DNA of 64,000 nucleotides from the NCBI RefSeq assembly GCF_003952165.1, contig NZ_RXFT01000020.1:1-64000 (forward strand). Reading direction: 5' to 3'. The notes below the pieces were generated by a model that saw only the letters and a program-made list of their open reading frames with translations, did not search any database and was not told where the DNA came from. This document shows positions 55,388-63,342 of this stretch, in pieces; position 1 is the first letter of the stretch, and every line of letters starts with the position of its first letter. This stretch comes from Variovorax guangxiensis. GTDB lineage: Bacteria; Pseudomonadota; Gammaproteobacteria; Burkholderiales; Burkholderiaceae_C. Both the position numbers and the translations under genes were made by a program.

Positions 55388-56394
55388 TGGCCCGTGTGAC
55401 GCAGACCGGCATCGAGCGTGAGGCCGAACGCACGGGCGCATCGGTCGAGCAGGTTCGCGAACTCGTCCTGCTGGAAGGTTTCATGCGACGGGCGGCATGG
55501 GTCGGCGGCCCCTTCATGCTCAAGGGCAGCCTCATCACGCGCCAATACCTGAGCGGGCCGGCGCAGGACAACGAACGCCTGTCGCGCGACATCGACTGGG
55601 TGTGCATCGAGCCTTTCGACCGCGAGCGCAGCGCCCGGCAGCTGAATACGTGGGCGCAGTCCGTGACCACGGTGCATCTCGATGATGGCCTGCACTTCCG
55701 TTCGTTCATCGACAACGCGTTCTGGCGAATGATCGACTACGCGATGGACGACGACTTTCCCACCGTGAGCACCGACATCGACGGCTGTGTGCTCGATGGC
55801 GAATCGGAAACGGCTCTTCACCGCTTTCGGCTGGATGTGAGCTTCAACCTGAAGCTCGACCCTCCGCCTGTCGCGTTGCACTACGTGCCATGCCTCGGAG
55901 AGGCGTTCCAGCTGCCGAGCACCTGCGCGCTCGATCTGCAGATCGCCTGGAAGCTTCACCAGTGCCTGGTGCGGCCGCGCTTCAAGGATCTGCTCGACCT
56001 GATGTGGCTGGTGCCGCACAACGCCATCGACGCCGATGCCGTCGGCCGTGCTTTGCGCGCTGAGTGCGCTCAGGACAAGGCGGACGCCGGGCGGCTGCGT
56101 TACCTGCTGAACGGCGACATGCCGCGGCACCCGGTATTTCCGGGCCAACGGGCCGTGAAGACGATGGCGCAAGCCTGGGAATGGTGGCGGCACGGGACTC
56201 TGCCCAACAAGGCGGGGCCGGGGCAGGCGGTGGCGTTCATCGGTGAGCCTGCCAGCACCTGCGTATCGCGGGTCGATGCGTTGCCTGACCGGCTCGAGAC
56301 GTTTCTCGCTCAACTGCACGAGGCCTTGCATGGCCTGGTCGAGACGCTGTTGTCCGAACTGCAGCTACGCCAGGGCGCAGGGTTCAAAGCCTGA
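55384..56394 (+). CDS. Operon gene 4: AbiEii/DUF1814-like nucleotidyltransferase
   Basis: The 336-residue protein fits the AbiEii-type nucleotidyltransferase family. It has FMLKGSLITRQYL (K47-G48-S49) with RLSRDIDWV carrying the metal-binding pair D69/D71. A later LDVSFN provides a third acidic residue (D151), and IAWKLHQCLVRPRFKDLLDLM has K190 and K201-D202 of the C-terminal motif. AbiEii toxins transfer nucleotides to RNA or protein targets. No AbiEi winged-helix antitoxin is adjacent; instead three coupled genes, two for exported proteins, precede it. Its end overlaps a convergent LysR gene by 11 nt. Confidence 0.82.
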   Translation: MMARVTQTGIEREAERTGASVEQVRELVLLEGFMRRAAWVGGPFMLKGSLITRQYLSGPAQDNERLSRDIDWVCIEPFDRERSARQLNTWAQSVTTVHLDDGLHFRSFIDNAFWRMIDYAMDDDFPTVSTDIDGCVLDGESETALHRFRLDVSFNLKLDPPPVALHYVPCLGEAFQLPSTCALDLQIAWKLHQCLVRPRFKDLLDLMWLVPHNAIDADAVGRALRAECAQDKADAGRLRYLLNGDMPRHPVFPGQRAVKTMAQAWEWWRHGTLPNKAGPGQAVAFIGEPASTCVSRVDALPDRLETFLAQLHEALHGLVETLLSELQLRQGAGFKA

Positions 56395-57274
56395 GCCCCT
56401 CAAACTCCATCTTCATCCACTCGATGAACGCCCGAGTGCGCGCCGGCAGCAGCCGCGCATTCGGATAGATCACGCTCACCGGCCGCGGTGGCGGCTCGAA
56501 GTCTTCGAGCACCAGCTTCAGCCGGCCCCGTGCCACGTGCGGCATCACCTGGTACGAGAAGAAGGTGCCGAAGCCCATGCCCGCGGCGCACGATTCGATG
56601 GCGGGCGCGAGGTGGTTGAATTCCAGCCGGTTGTCGGGCGTCACGCTGATCGCCTTGCCGCCCTCGTAGAACTGCCACTGTGCCGGCGCATCGACGCGGC
56701 CGCGCACGCACGGGGCGCCGTTCAGTTCGCGCGGGTGCGTCGGTGTTCCGTGCTGCGCAAGGTAGTCGGGGCTCGCTACCAGCACGCGGCGGATGGTGCC
56801 CATGGTCTGGGCGACGAGCGAGGAATCTTCCAGCGGGCTGATGCGGATTCCCACGTCGATGCCTTCATCCAGCAGGTTCACGGTGCGGTCGTACAGCCGC
56901 ACGCTGCAGCGCACTTTTTCGTAGCGCTTCATGAAGCGCACGATGGCAGGTGCCACGTACATGTGGCCGAAGAGCACCGGCGCGGTGATGGTGAGCTGGC
57001 CGGCGGGCTCGCGCGCCTCGGCTTTCAGCGCGAGGTCGGCGGCATCGGCCGCGAGCAGCACCTCGCGTGCGCTCGGCAGGTAGCTGCGCCCCTCCTCGGT
57101 GAGCGAGAGGCGGCGCGTGGTGCGGTGGAACAGGCGCACGCCCAGGTGCGCCTCCAGCGCGGCGAGCGAGCGCACCACCGCGGGCAGCGATGTGCCCAAC
57201 GCCTCGGCGGCGCGGGTCAGGCTGCCCTGGTCGGCGATCTGAACGAAGGTCTGCATGGCCTTGAAGCGATCCAT
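56384..57274 (-). CDS. LysR-family transcriptional regulator
   Basis: The 296-residue regulator starts MDRFKAMQTFVQIADQGSLT with helix-turn-helix through LFHRTTRRLSLTEEG. The effector domain has LLDEGIDVGIRISPLEDSSLVA, the CrgA-like subgroup. It is divergent from the GST gene, 115 nt away, which it probably controls. Its last 11 nt overlap the nucleotidyltransferase gene on the other strand. Confidence 0.93.
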   Translation of the reverse strand: MDRFKAMQTFVQIADQGSLTRAAEALGTSLPAVVRSLAALEAHLGVRLFHRTTRRLSLTEEGRSYLPSAREVLLAADAADLALKAEAREPAGQLTITAPVLFGHMYVAPAIVRFMKRYEKVRCSVRLYDRTVNLLDEGIDVGIRISPLEDSSLVAQTMGTIRRVLVASPDYLAQHGTPTHPRELNGAPCVRGRVDAPAQWQFYEGGKAISVTPDNRLEFNHLAPAIESCAAGMGFGTFFSYQVMPHVARGRLKLVLEDFEPPPRPVSVIYPNARLLPARTRAFIEWMKMEFEGLRL

Positions 57275-57389
57275 GGGGCGATTAAACCGGAAAACGCAGC
57301 AGTCAAATACAGGAAAGGCTATTCATTCATTCGGTGCAAGAGAGAAGAATCCGGTCCATGCCCCACCTCTTTGCAGAAAAGGAATTGCC

Positions 57390-58046
57390 ATGACCGCCGT
57401 CCGTCCCGCCCAGCCCATCAAGCTCTACGGCTCCCCCATCTCGGGCCATGTGCATCGCGTGCGCCTGTTTCTCACGATGCTCGGCCTGCCCTTCGAGAGC
57501 ATCGATCTCGACATGCGCAAGCGCGAGAACCGCACGCCGGAGTTCCTGGCGCGCAACCCCTTCGGGCAGGTGCCGGTGATCGAGGACGGCGACCTGACGC
57601 TGGCCGATTCCAACGCCATCCTGGTCTATCTCAATGAGCGCTATTCGCCCGATCCGTCGCGCTGGATGCCGCGCGACGCGGTCGGCGCGGCCCGCGTGCA
57701 GCGCTGGTTCTCGGTGGCGGCCGGTCCGCTGGCCTATGGCCCGGCGGCCGCGCGGATCATGGTGCTGTTCGGACACACGACCGATCCGACCGACACCGTG
57801 AAGCGCTCGCACGCGCTGCTCTCGGTGATGGAAACGCATCTGCAGCAGCTGCCCTTTCTCGCGGGTCCCAATGCGACCCTGGCCGACATCGCGAACTATG
57901 CCTATGTGGCGCACGCGCCCGAAGGCAGCGTTTCGCTCGACGGCTATCCGAAGGTGCGTGACTGGCTGGCGCGCGTGGAAGCACTGCCGGGCTTCGTGCC
58001 GATGGTGCGCTCGCGCGTCGGACTCGCCGCGGAGGCCGGCTCATGA
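57390..58046 (+). CDS. Glutathione S-transferase
   Basis: The 218-residue cytosolic GST has an N-terminal thioredoxin-like glutathione site (IKLYGSPISGHVHRVRLFL, with the serine of SPISGH as likely catalytic residue), cis-proline VPVIEDGDLTLADSNAIL, and a helical C-terminal domain with ATLADIANYAYV. AAGGAA lies 7 nt before the ATG. The following flavin-type gene overlaps its stop by ATGA. The pair probably detoxifies or metabolises an electrophile; LysR is divergent. Confidence 0.93.
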   Translation: MTAVRPAQPIKLYGSPISGHVHRVRLFLTMLGLPFESIDLDMRKRENRTPEFLARNPFGQVPVIEDGDLTLADSNAILVYLNERYSPDPSRWMPRDAVGAARVQRWFSVAAGPLAYGPAAARIMVLFGHTTDPTDTVKRSHALLSVMETHLQQLPFLAGPNATLADIANYAYVAHAPEGSVSLDGYPKVRDWLARVEALPGFVPMVRSRVGLAAEAGS

Positions 58047-59035
58047 TCGCCGCGCCCTTCCATGCCGGCGAGCGCGCGCTGCAGGCGCTGGCGGGTTCGC
58101 GCGAGCAGATGGAGGTCGCCGGCCCGCGCGTCATCCGCGACTACATGCCCGACCAGCATCGCGAGTTCTTCTCGCTGCTGCCGTTTATCGTGGCCGGCAG
58201 CCTCGACGCCGATCTGCAGCCCTGGGCCAGCGTGCTCGCCGGGCCCACCGGCTTCGTGCACTCGCCCGATGCCACGCACCTGCGCGTCGATGCGCTGCCC
58301 ACGGCGGGCGATCCGCTCATCGGCCAGCTGAAGCAGGGCGCCACGCTGGGCCTGCTCGGCATCCAGCCTCAGACACGGCGGCGCAACCGCATGAACGGCA
58401 CGGTGGAGGCGCTCGATGAAGCGGGTTTCACCGTCGCGGTGCAGCAGAGTTTCGGCAACTGCCCACGCTATATCCAGGCGCGCGAGCCGGAGTTCGTCGC
58501 GCCGCGCGGCGGCGATGCGGCGCCCGCGCAATGGCTGGACAAGCTGGACCTCGCGGCGCATCGCCTCATCGGCAGCGCCGACACGCTGTTCATCGCCACA
58601 GCCTATCCCGACGAAGCCGCGACGGGTGACGAGGCCGACGCGAGCTCGCACGGTGTCGACGTGTCGCACCGCGGCGGCCGTCCGGGCTTCGTGCGCATCG
58701 ACGGCGACGACACGCTCGTGCTGCCGGACTTCAACGGCAACCGCTTCTTCAACACGCTGGGCAACCTCGCCGTGCATCCGCGCGCGGGCCTGCTGTTCGT
58801 CGACTTCGACAGCGGCGACCTGCTGCACGTGGCGGCCACAGCCGAGATCGTGTGGAACGGCCCCGAGGTCGATGCGTTCGAGGGGGCGGAGCGGCTGGTG
58901 CGCTTCCGCGTCACGCACGCGCTGCGCCGGCCGGGCGCGCTGCCGCTGCGCTGGGGCGATGCGCAGCTGTCGCCGCACCTCGCGGGCACCGGTCAGTGGA
59001 ACACGGGGATGCGCCCGTTGGCCGACGGCCGGTAG
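58043..59035 (+). CDS. Pyridoxamine-5'-phosphate-oxidase-like flavin-binding protein
   Basis: The 330-residue protein is of the FMN-binding split-barrel type. FFSLLPFIVAGSLDADLQPWASVL is the N-terminal barrel. Two barrel halves are separated by a helical insert; GFVRIDGDDTLVLPDFNGNRFFNTLGNLAVHPRAGLLFVDF is the second. It is coupled to the GST gene by ATGA, a frequent pairing. The flavin or F420 substrate is unknown. The last 43 nt overlap the convergent P450 gene. Confidence 0.87.
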   Translation: MIAAPFHAGERALQALAGSREQMEVAGPRVIRDYMPDQHREFFSLLPFIVAGSLDADLQPWASVLAGPTGFVHSPDATHLRVDALPTAGDPLIGQLKQGATLGLLGIQPQTRRRNRMNGTVEALDEAGFTVAVQQSFGNCPRYIQAREPEFVAPRGGDAAPAQWLDKLDLAAHRLIGSADTLFIATAYPDEAATGDEADASSHGVDVSHRGGRPGFVRIDGDDTLVLPDFNGNRFFNTLGNLAVHPRAGLLFVDFDSGDLLHVAATAEIVWNGPEVDAFEGAERLVRFRVTHALRRPGALPLRWGDAQLSPHLAGTGQWNTGMRPLADGR

Positions 59036-60174
59036 CTCCAGCCGCGCAGGCGCTGCGCATCGAGGTCGGCTGCATGCTGCTGCAGCAGCGTGTGGAGGCT
59101 GGCGGCGGCCAGCGTGCAGGCCAGCGCCTGTCCCGGACAGGCGTGCATGCCGTGGCCGAAGCCGAGCATGCGGCGCCGTTCGCGCAGGGGCATGAACCGG
59201 TCGGGCTCGGGGTTGAACGCCGGATCGCGGTTGGCCGATGCCAGCAGCACCAGCACCGTGTCGCCCGCAGCCACGTCGGTGCCGGCGATGGTCACGGCCT
59301 CTGCGGCGAAGCGCCGCGTGTTCTGCACCGACGGATCGTGGCGCGCGGTTTCCTCGACGACGGCCTGGAGGCCACCGCGCGTGCGGGCCGAGGGCCGCAG
59401 CGACGGCTCGCGCATCAGTGCGATCAGGCTGTTGCCGACCAGTCCGGCCGTGGCGTCGCAGGTCTGCGAGAGCAGGCCTGCGAGGTTCGCGAGCAGTGAG
59501 CGCGACAGGGGCGCATCGCCGCCTGCGCTTTCTGCCATCACCGCGGCGAGCAGCGTGCCGTGCCGCGGCGCATTGCCGGTCGCCAGGACTTCGAAGCGCG
59601 CCATCAGCTCCGCGGCGGCAGTGCTCGCGCGCTGCAACTGTTCGAGCGTGGAAAGCGGCGACAGGCAGGCCACGAAGTCGCGCATCCACCGGTCCACCTG
59701 CGGCAGCGCATCGTCGGCAAATCCGAGCAGGTGCGCGGCGGACTGCACCGGCATCGAGAACAGCGTGTCGGAAAGCGGCTGCTGCCGAGGCACGCGCTGC
59801 GCGAGCTGCAGGGCGGATGCGTACACCGCGTTCATGTCGAGCCCGGCGAGCGCGCGTTGCAGCGCGGGCCTGTGGGCCTGATGCGCGGCACCGTCGTTCA
59901 TTCGGACCAGGTGACCGAAAACCTCGCCGGCCGGGCTGCCCACGATGGCGCGCGGCACGGCCTCGGCGGCCGGCCGCACGCGCAAGGCACCGTGGGCCTG
60001 CAGCACCTGTTCGACCACGTCCGCGCGGCTCGCGACCCACAGGCGCAGCTTCTCGTTCCACGCGAGCGGCGGTCCGTCGCGGAGGGCGGCGTAGTACGGG
60101 TAAGGATCGGCATGCGTGGCAGCCGCAACCGGATCAGCGGGCATGGCGGAGGGCGTGGGGCTCGTGTTCGTCAT
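58993..60174 (-). CDS. Cytochrome P450
   Basis: The 393-residue soluble bacterial P450 has heme ligand C346 in FGHGMHACPGQALA and the ExxR motif in VVEETARHDPSVQNTRR. The PERF-like region is EPDRFMPLRERRRM. The I-helix is unusual: LSQTCDATAGL replaces the usual AGxDT, so oxygen activation may differ. No ferredoxin or reductase is adjacent. ATG 60174 is chosen over a start 33 nt upstream because the latter runs into the operator region. It is divergent from the ArsR gene over a perfect dyad. Confidence 0.93.
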   Translation of the reverse strand: MTNTSPTPSAMPADPVAAATHADPYPYYAALRDGPPLAWNEKLRLWVASRADVVEQVLQAHGALRVRPAAEAVPRAIVGSPAGEVFGHLVRMNDGAAHQAHRPALQRALAGLDMNAVYASALQLAQRVPRQQPLSDTLFSMPVQSAAHLLGFADDALPQVDRWMRDFVACLSPLSTLEQLQRASTAAAELMARFEVLATGNAPRHGTLLAAVMAESAGGDAPLSRSLLANLAGLLSQTCDATAGLVGNSLIALMREPSLRPSARTRGGLQAVVEETARHDPSVQNTRRFAAEAVTIAGTDVAAGDTVLVLLASANRDPAFNPEPDRFMPLRERRRMLGFGHGMHACPGQALACTLAAASLHTLLQQHAADLDAQRLRGWSYRPSANGRIPVFH

Positions 60175-60201
60175 GGCGCCAGTGTGCGGTCGAAGCTGCG
60201 G

Positions 60202-60229
60202 CCACACTTCGCCCGTGAACGAAGTGTGG
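60202..60229. promoter_or_regulatory. Perfect 10-bp dyad, candidate ArsR operator
   Basis: CCACACTTCG-N8-CGAAGTGTGG, a perfect inverted repeat, lies in the 82-nt gap between the divergent P450 and ArsR starts. It is the natural binding site for the ArsR regulator and would control both genes. Confidence 0.85.
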
Positions 60230-60256
60230 CGTGCGCCGCCGTCTTAGGATGGGCGC

Positions 60257-60961
60257 ATGGACGACACCCTTTCCTCATCCGCCGACTTTCAGCTCGCCCG
60301 CCTGGCCGGCGCGATCGCCGAGCCGGCGCGCGCCCGCATGCTGAGCTGCCTGATGGACGGCCACGCGCGCACCGCCACCGAGCTCGCTACCGTCGCCGAG
60401 GTGGCAGCCTCCACCGCCAGTGCACACTTGGCGCGCCTGAAGGAAGAGCGGCTGGTCGACGTGCTGGTGCAGGGCAAGCACCGCTATTTCCGCCTCGCCA
60501 ACGACGACGTCGCTTCCGCGCTCGAAAGCCTGATGGTGGTGGCCGGCACCCCACGCACGCCACCCGCGCCCGAGTTCAAGCCCAGCACGCCGAGCCGCCT
60601 GCGCAGCGCCCGCACCTGCTACGACCACATGGCGGGCACGGCCGGCGTCGCGCTGCACGACCGGCTGCATGCGCAGGGCTGGCTCAGCGGATTGCACAGC
60701 GGCTCCTACGAACTCACGCCCGATGGTGCGATCGCGCTGGAGAGCCTGGGCGTGGAGATCGACGAGGTGCGCCGCTCGCGCCGCCGCTTCGCCTGTGCCT
60801 GCCTCGACTGGAGCGAGCGCCGCCCGCACTTGGGCGGCGCGCTGGGCGCGGCGTGGCTGCAACTCTCGTTGAAACGGGGATGGGTGCGGCAGGAGCTGGA
60901 TGGGCGGGCGCTCACGCTGACGCCGAAGGCGCAGCGGGAGATGCCGGAGCTTTTTTCCTGA
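60257..60961 (+). CDS. ArsR-family transcriptional regulator
   Basis: The 234-residue regulator has an ArsR winged helix (RLAGAIAEPARARMLSCL, ELATVAEVAASTASAHLARLKEERLV, about 15-70) and a C-terminal domain with CACLDWSERRPHLGGALGAAW typical of a long-ArsR subgroup. The two cysteines of ACAC are near that domain but no classical ELCVCDL metal site is visible, so it may sense an organic ligand. It is divergent from the P450 over the dyad. Ligand unknown. Confidence 0.9.
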   Translation: MDDTLSSSADFQLARLAGAIAEPARARMLSCLMDGHARTATELATVAEVAASTASAHLARLKEERLVDVLVQGKHRYFRLANDDVASALESLMVVAGTPRTPPAPEFKPSTPSRLRSARTCYDHMAGTAGVALHDRLHAQGWLSGLHSGSYELTPDGAIALESLGVEIDEVRRSRRRFACACLDWSERRPHLGGALGAAWLQLSLKRGWVRQELDGRALTLTPKAQREMPELFS

Positions 60962-61076
60962 TCGAGCGGCCCAAGGCAGCAGACACTGCGGAACCGGCTT
61001 CGCCGGGCCGCAGGTGTCGCCCCCGGAATGGGGGGCGCAGCGACACGAAGTGCGCGAAGCCTGGGGTGAACCTGCC

Positions 61077-62090
61077 TCAGGCCTTGAGCTTGAGCAGATA
61101 GATGAGGGGCCCGGCCATCGCCGTATCCAGATCGAGGAAGCTCTCGAAGTCCTTGCCCGCCATCCAGTACGGGTCCCAGTTGTTGCGCTTGATGGTCTTC
61201 TGCCAGACGTCGGCCTGGGTGGCGCGGCGCACGGCTTCGAGCAGCACGGCCTTTCGTTCCGCCGTGACCTTCTTGCCGGTGAGCACGCCGCGCCAGTTGG
61301 CGAGGTCGGCGTCCACGCCCTGTTCGCGCACCGACGGAATGCCCAGGAACGGCCGCTTGGCCGACACGCCGATGGCGCGCAGCTTGCCGTTGGCGAGTTG
61401 CTCGCTGAATTCGCTGTAGCCCGAGATGCCGGCGGCTGCCTTGCCCGATTCGAGCGCCTCGACCACCTGCGCGCCGCCCGGGTGCGGCTGGTAGACCAGC
61501 GCCCCCGCATTGCCGGCCACGCGCGCCAGCATGCCCGCGTACATGTGGTCCACGCCGCCGGCCGAGCCGCCCGCAATGACCGTCTTCGCGGCATCTGCGC
61601 GCAGCTGTGCGATCAGGTCCTTCGGCGTCTTGATGGGAGAGTCGGCCTTCACGGCCACCACTTCGTAGTCGCTGGTGAGCCGGGCCACCGGCGCGACCTG
61701 CGCCATGGTGATGGCGGGCTTTTGCAGTGCCACGGCACCGACCATGACCATGCCGCTCATGAGCAGCGTGTCGGGGTCGGCGTCGTACTTCTCGACGTAC
61801 TTGGCGAGGCCGATGGTGCCGCCCTTGCCGCCGATGTTCTCGTAGCTGATGTCGCCCACCGCGCCCGACGCGATCATTGCGGCGCCCAGCGCGCGGCCGG
61901 TCTGGTCCCAGCCGCCGCCTTCGTTGGCGGGAATGACGATGCGCAGCCTGGGTGCGAGCTGCGCTTCAGCCGCGCCCGCTGCTGAAGGCCGCAGCGCGGG
62001 CACAACGCCCACGGCGGCGGCCGATGCCATCCAGGCGGTGAAGCCACGGCGAGACAGCCTCGTGGGGGCAGTTGGCACGAAATGCGTCAT
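61077..62090 (-). CDS. Bug/TctC-like solute receptor, tandem copy A
   Basis: The 337-residue exported receptor has a Tat-type signal (LSRRGFTAW, then hydrophobic AAAVGVVPAL). The body is TctC-like: LRIVIPANEGGGWDQTGRALGAAM, DTLLMSGMVMVGAVAL and VIAGGSAGGVDHMYAGM. It is about four-fifths identical by eye to the next gene upstream, and their leader DNA is also conserved. No TctAB is adjacent. It is the downstream member of the pair. Confidence 0.9.
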   Translation of the reverse strand: MTHFVPTAPTRLSRRGFTAWMASAAAVGVVPALRPSAAGAAEAQLAPRLRIVIPANEGGGWDQTGRALGAAMIASGAVGDISYENIGGKGGTIGLAKYVEKYDADPDTLLMSGMVMVGAVALQKPAITMAQVAPVARLTSDYEVVAVKADSPIKTPKDLIAQLRADAAKTVIAGGSAGGVDHMYAGMLARVAGNAGALVYQPHPGGAQVVEALESGKAAAGISGYSEFSEQLANGKLRAIGVSAKRPFLGIPSVREQGVDADLANWRGVLTGKKVTAERKAVLLEAVRRATQADVWQKTIKRNNWDPYWMAGKDFESFLDLDTAMAGPLIYLLKLKA

Positions 62091-62203
62091 TTTGTTTCCG
62101 GCTCCCTATAAAAGTAACCGGATGATCGACGAAAACCGTGTCAGTCATTAGTGTCATTTGCTCGGGGTAAACCCGAACAAACCCTAGCGAGCGAACCGGC
62201 GGT

Positions 62204-63217
62204 TCAGGCCTTGAGCTTCAGCAGATAGATGAGAGGGCCGGCCATCGCGGTGTCGGTCTCGAGGAAGTTCTCGAACTCCTTGCCCTCGAGCCAGAAAGGG
62301 TCCCAGTTGTTCTGCTTGACGGTTTTCTGCCACAGATCGGTGGCGGTGGCGCGCCGCACCACCGTCAGCAGGGCCGCCTTGCGGTATGGCGGTACCTTGC
62401 GGCCGGTGAGCACGCCGCGCCAGTTGGCGAGGTCGGCGTCCACGCCCTGTTCGCGCACCGAGGCGATGCCCTGGAACGGCCGCTTCGACGACACGCCGAT
62501 GGCGCGCAGCTTGCCGCTGGCCAGGCCCTCGGCGAACTCGCTGTAGCCCGAGATGCCCGCCACGGCCTTGCCGGTATCGAGTGCCTCGACCACCTCCGCT
62601 CCGCCGGGGTGCGCCTGGTAGACCAGCGACTGCGAGGCATCGGCCACGCGCGCCAGCATGCCGGCGTACATGTGGTCCACGCCGCCTGCCGAGCCGCCCG
62701 CAATGACGGTGCCGGCCGCGTCCGCGCGCAGCTGCGCGATCAGGTCCTTGGGCGTCCTGATGGGTGAGTCGGCTTTCACCGCGATCACTTCGTAGTCGCT
62801 GGTGAGGCGGGCGATGGGCGCCATGTTGGCCATGGTGACCGTGGGCTTCTGCAGCGCCACCGCGCCGACCATGACCATGCCGCTCATCAGCAGCGTGTCG
62901 GGATCGGCGTCGTATTTCTCGACGTACCTGGCGAGACCGATCGTGCCGCCCTTGCCGCCGACGTTCTCGTACACCACGTTGCCCACCGCGCCCGATGCCA
63001 GCATCGCGGCGCCCAGCGCACGGCCCGTCTGGTCCCAGCCGCCGCCTTCGTTGGCGGGGATCACGATGCGCAGCCGGTTGCTCAGCGGCGCGTCGGCGGC
63101 GTGCGCGGCGCGTGGCCACAGCGCGGCGTGTCCTGCGCCGGCTGCGGCGGCCGAGGCCGCGATCCATGCAGAAAAACTGCGACGGGAGATGGGGGGAACG
63201 GAGCGCGACTGGGTCAT
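62204..63217 (-). CDS. Bug/TctC-like solute receptor, tandem copy B
   Basis: The 337-residue paralogue of copy A has a Tat-type signal (ISRRSFSAW) and the same body motifs, ending FETDTAMAGPLIYLLKLKA-like (here ETDTAMAGPLIYLLKLKA). The spacer between the copies is 113 nt. The leader sequences share CCGG-N15-ACCGGATGAT and a following CGAAA-CG, showing the duplication included the upstream region. Ligand unknown; the signal peptides and surface loops differ most. Confidence 0.9.
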   Translation of the reverse strand: MTQSRSVPPISRRSFSAWIAASAAAAGAGHAALWPRAAHAADAPLSNRLRIVIPANEGGGWDQTGRALGAAMLASGAVGNVVYENVGGKGGTIGLARYVEKYDADPDTLLMSGMVMVGAVALQKPTVTMANMAPIARLTSDYEVIAVKADSPIRTPKDLIAQLRADAAGTVIAGGSAGGVDHMYAGMLARVADASQSLVYQAHPGGAEVVEALDTGKAVAGISGYSEFAEGLASGKLRAIGVSSKRPFQGIASVREQGVDADLANWRGVLTGRKVPPYRKAALLTVVRRATATDLWQKTVKQNNWDPFWLEGKEFENFLETDTAMAGPLIYLLKLKA

Positions 63218-63298
63218 CTTCTTTCCGGTTGTCGTGGGATAGACCGGATGATGTCCGCGAAACGCGCCAATCCCGCGCGGCCGCGGGCAGGACAAACC

Positions 63299-63324
63299 CT
63301 GAGGCCCCGGCCCTTGCCGGGCCC
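63299..63324 (-). terminator. Possible terminator of amn
   Basis: On the minus strand GGCCCGGC-AAGG-GCCGGGGCC (63323-63303) forms an 8-bp stem with one bulge 20 nt after the amn stop. There is no strong T-run, so it is only a candidate. Confidence 0.4.
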
Positions 63325-63342
63325 CTGCTGGAGCCGTTCTTC

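Noticed and set aside
55384-56394. A classical AbiE toxin-antitoxin pair
   Set aside because: The toxin-like gene lacks an AbiEi winged-helix partner; the upstream gene has a duplicated alpha/beta plan instead, so the name AbiE was not applied to the operon.
57275-57389. AATA-N10-TATT as a LysR operator between lysR and GST
   Set aside because: Only 4-bp arms in an AT-rich stretch; too weak compared with the two other LysR-gene dyads reported.
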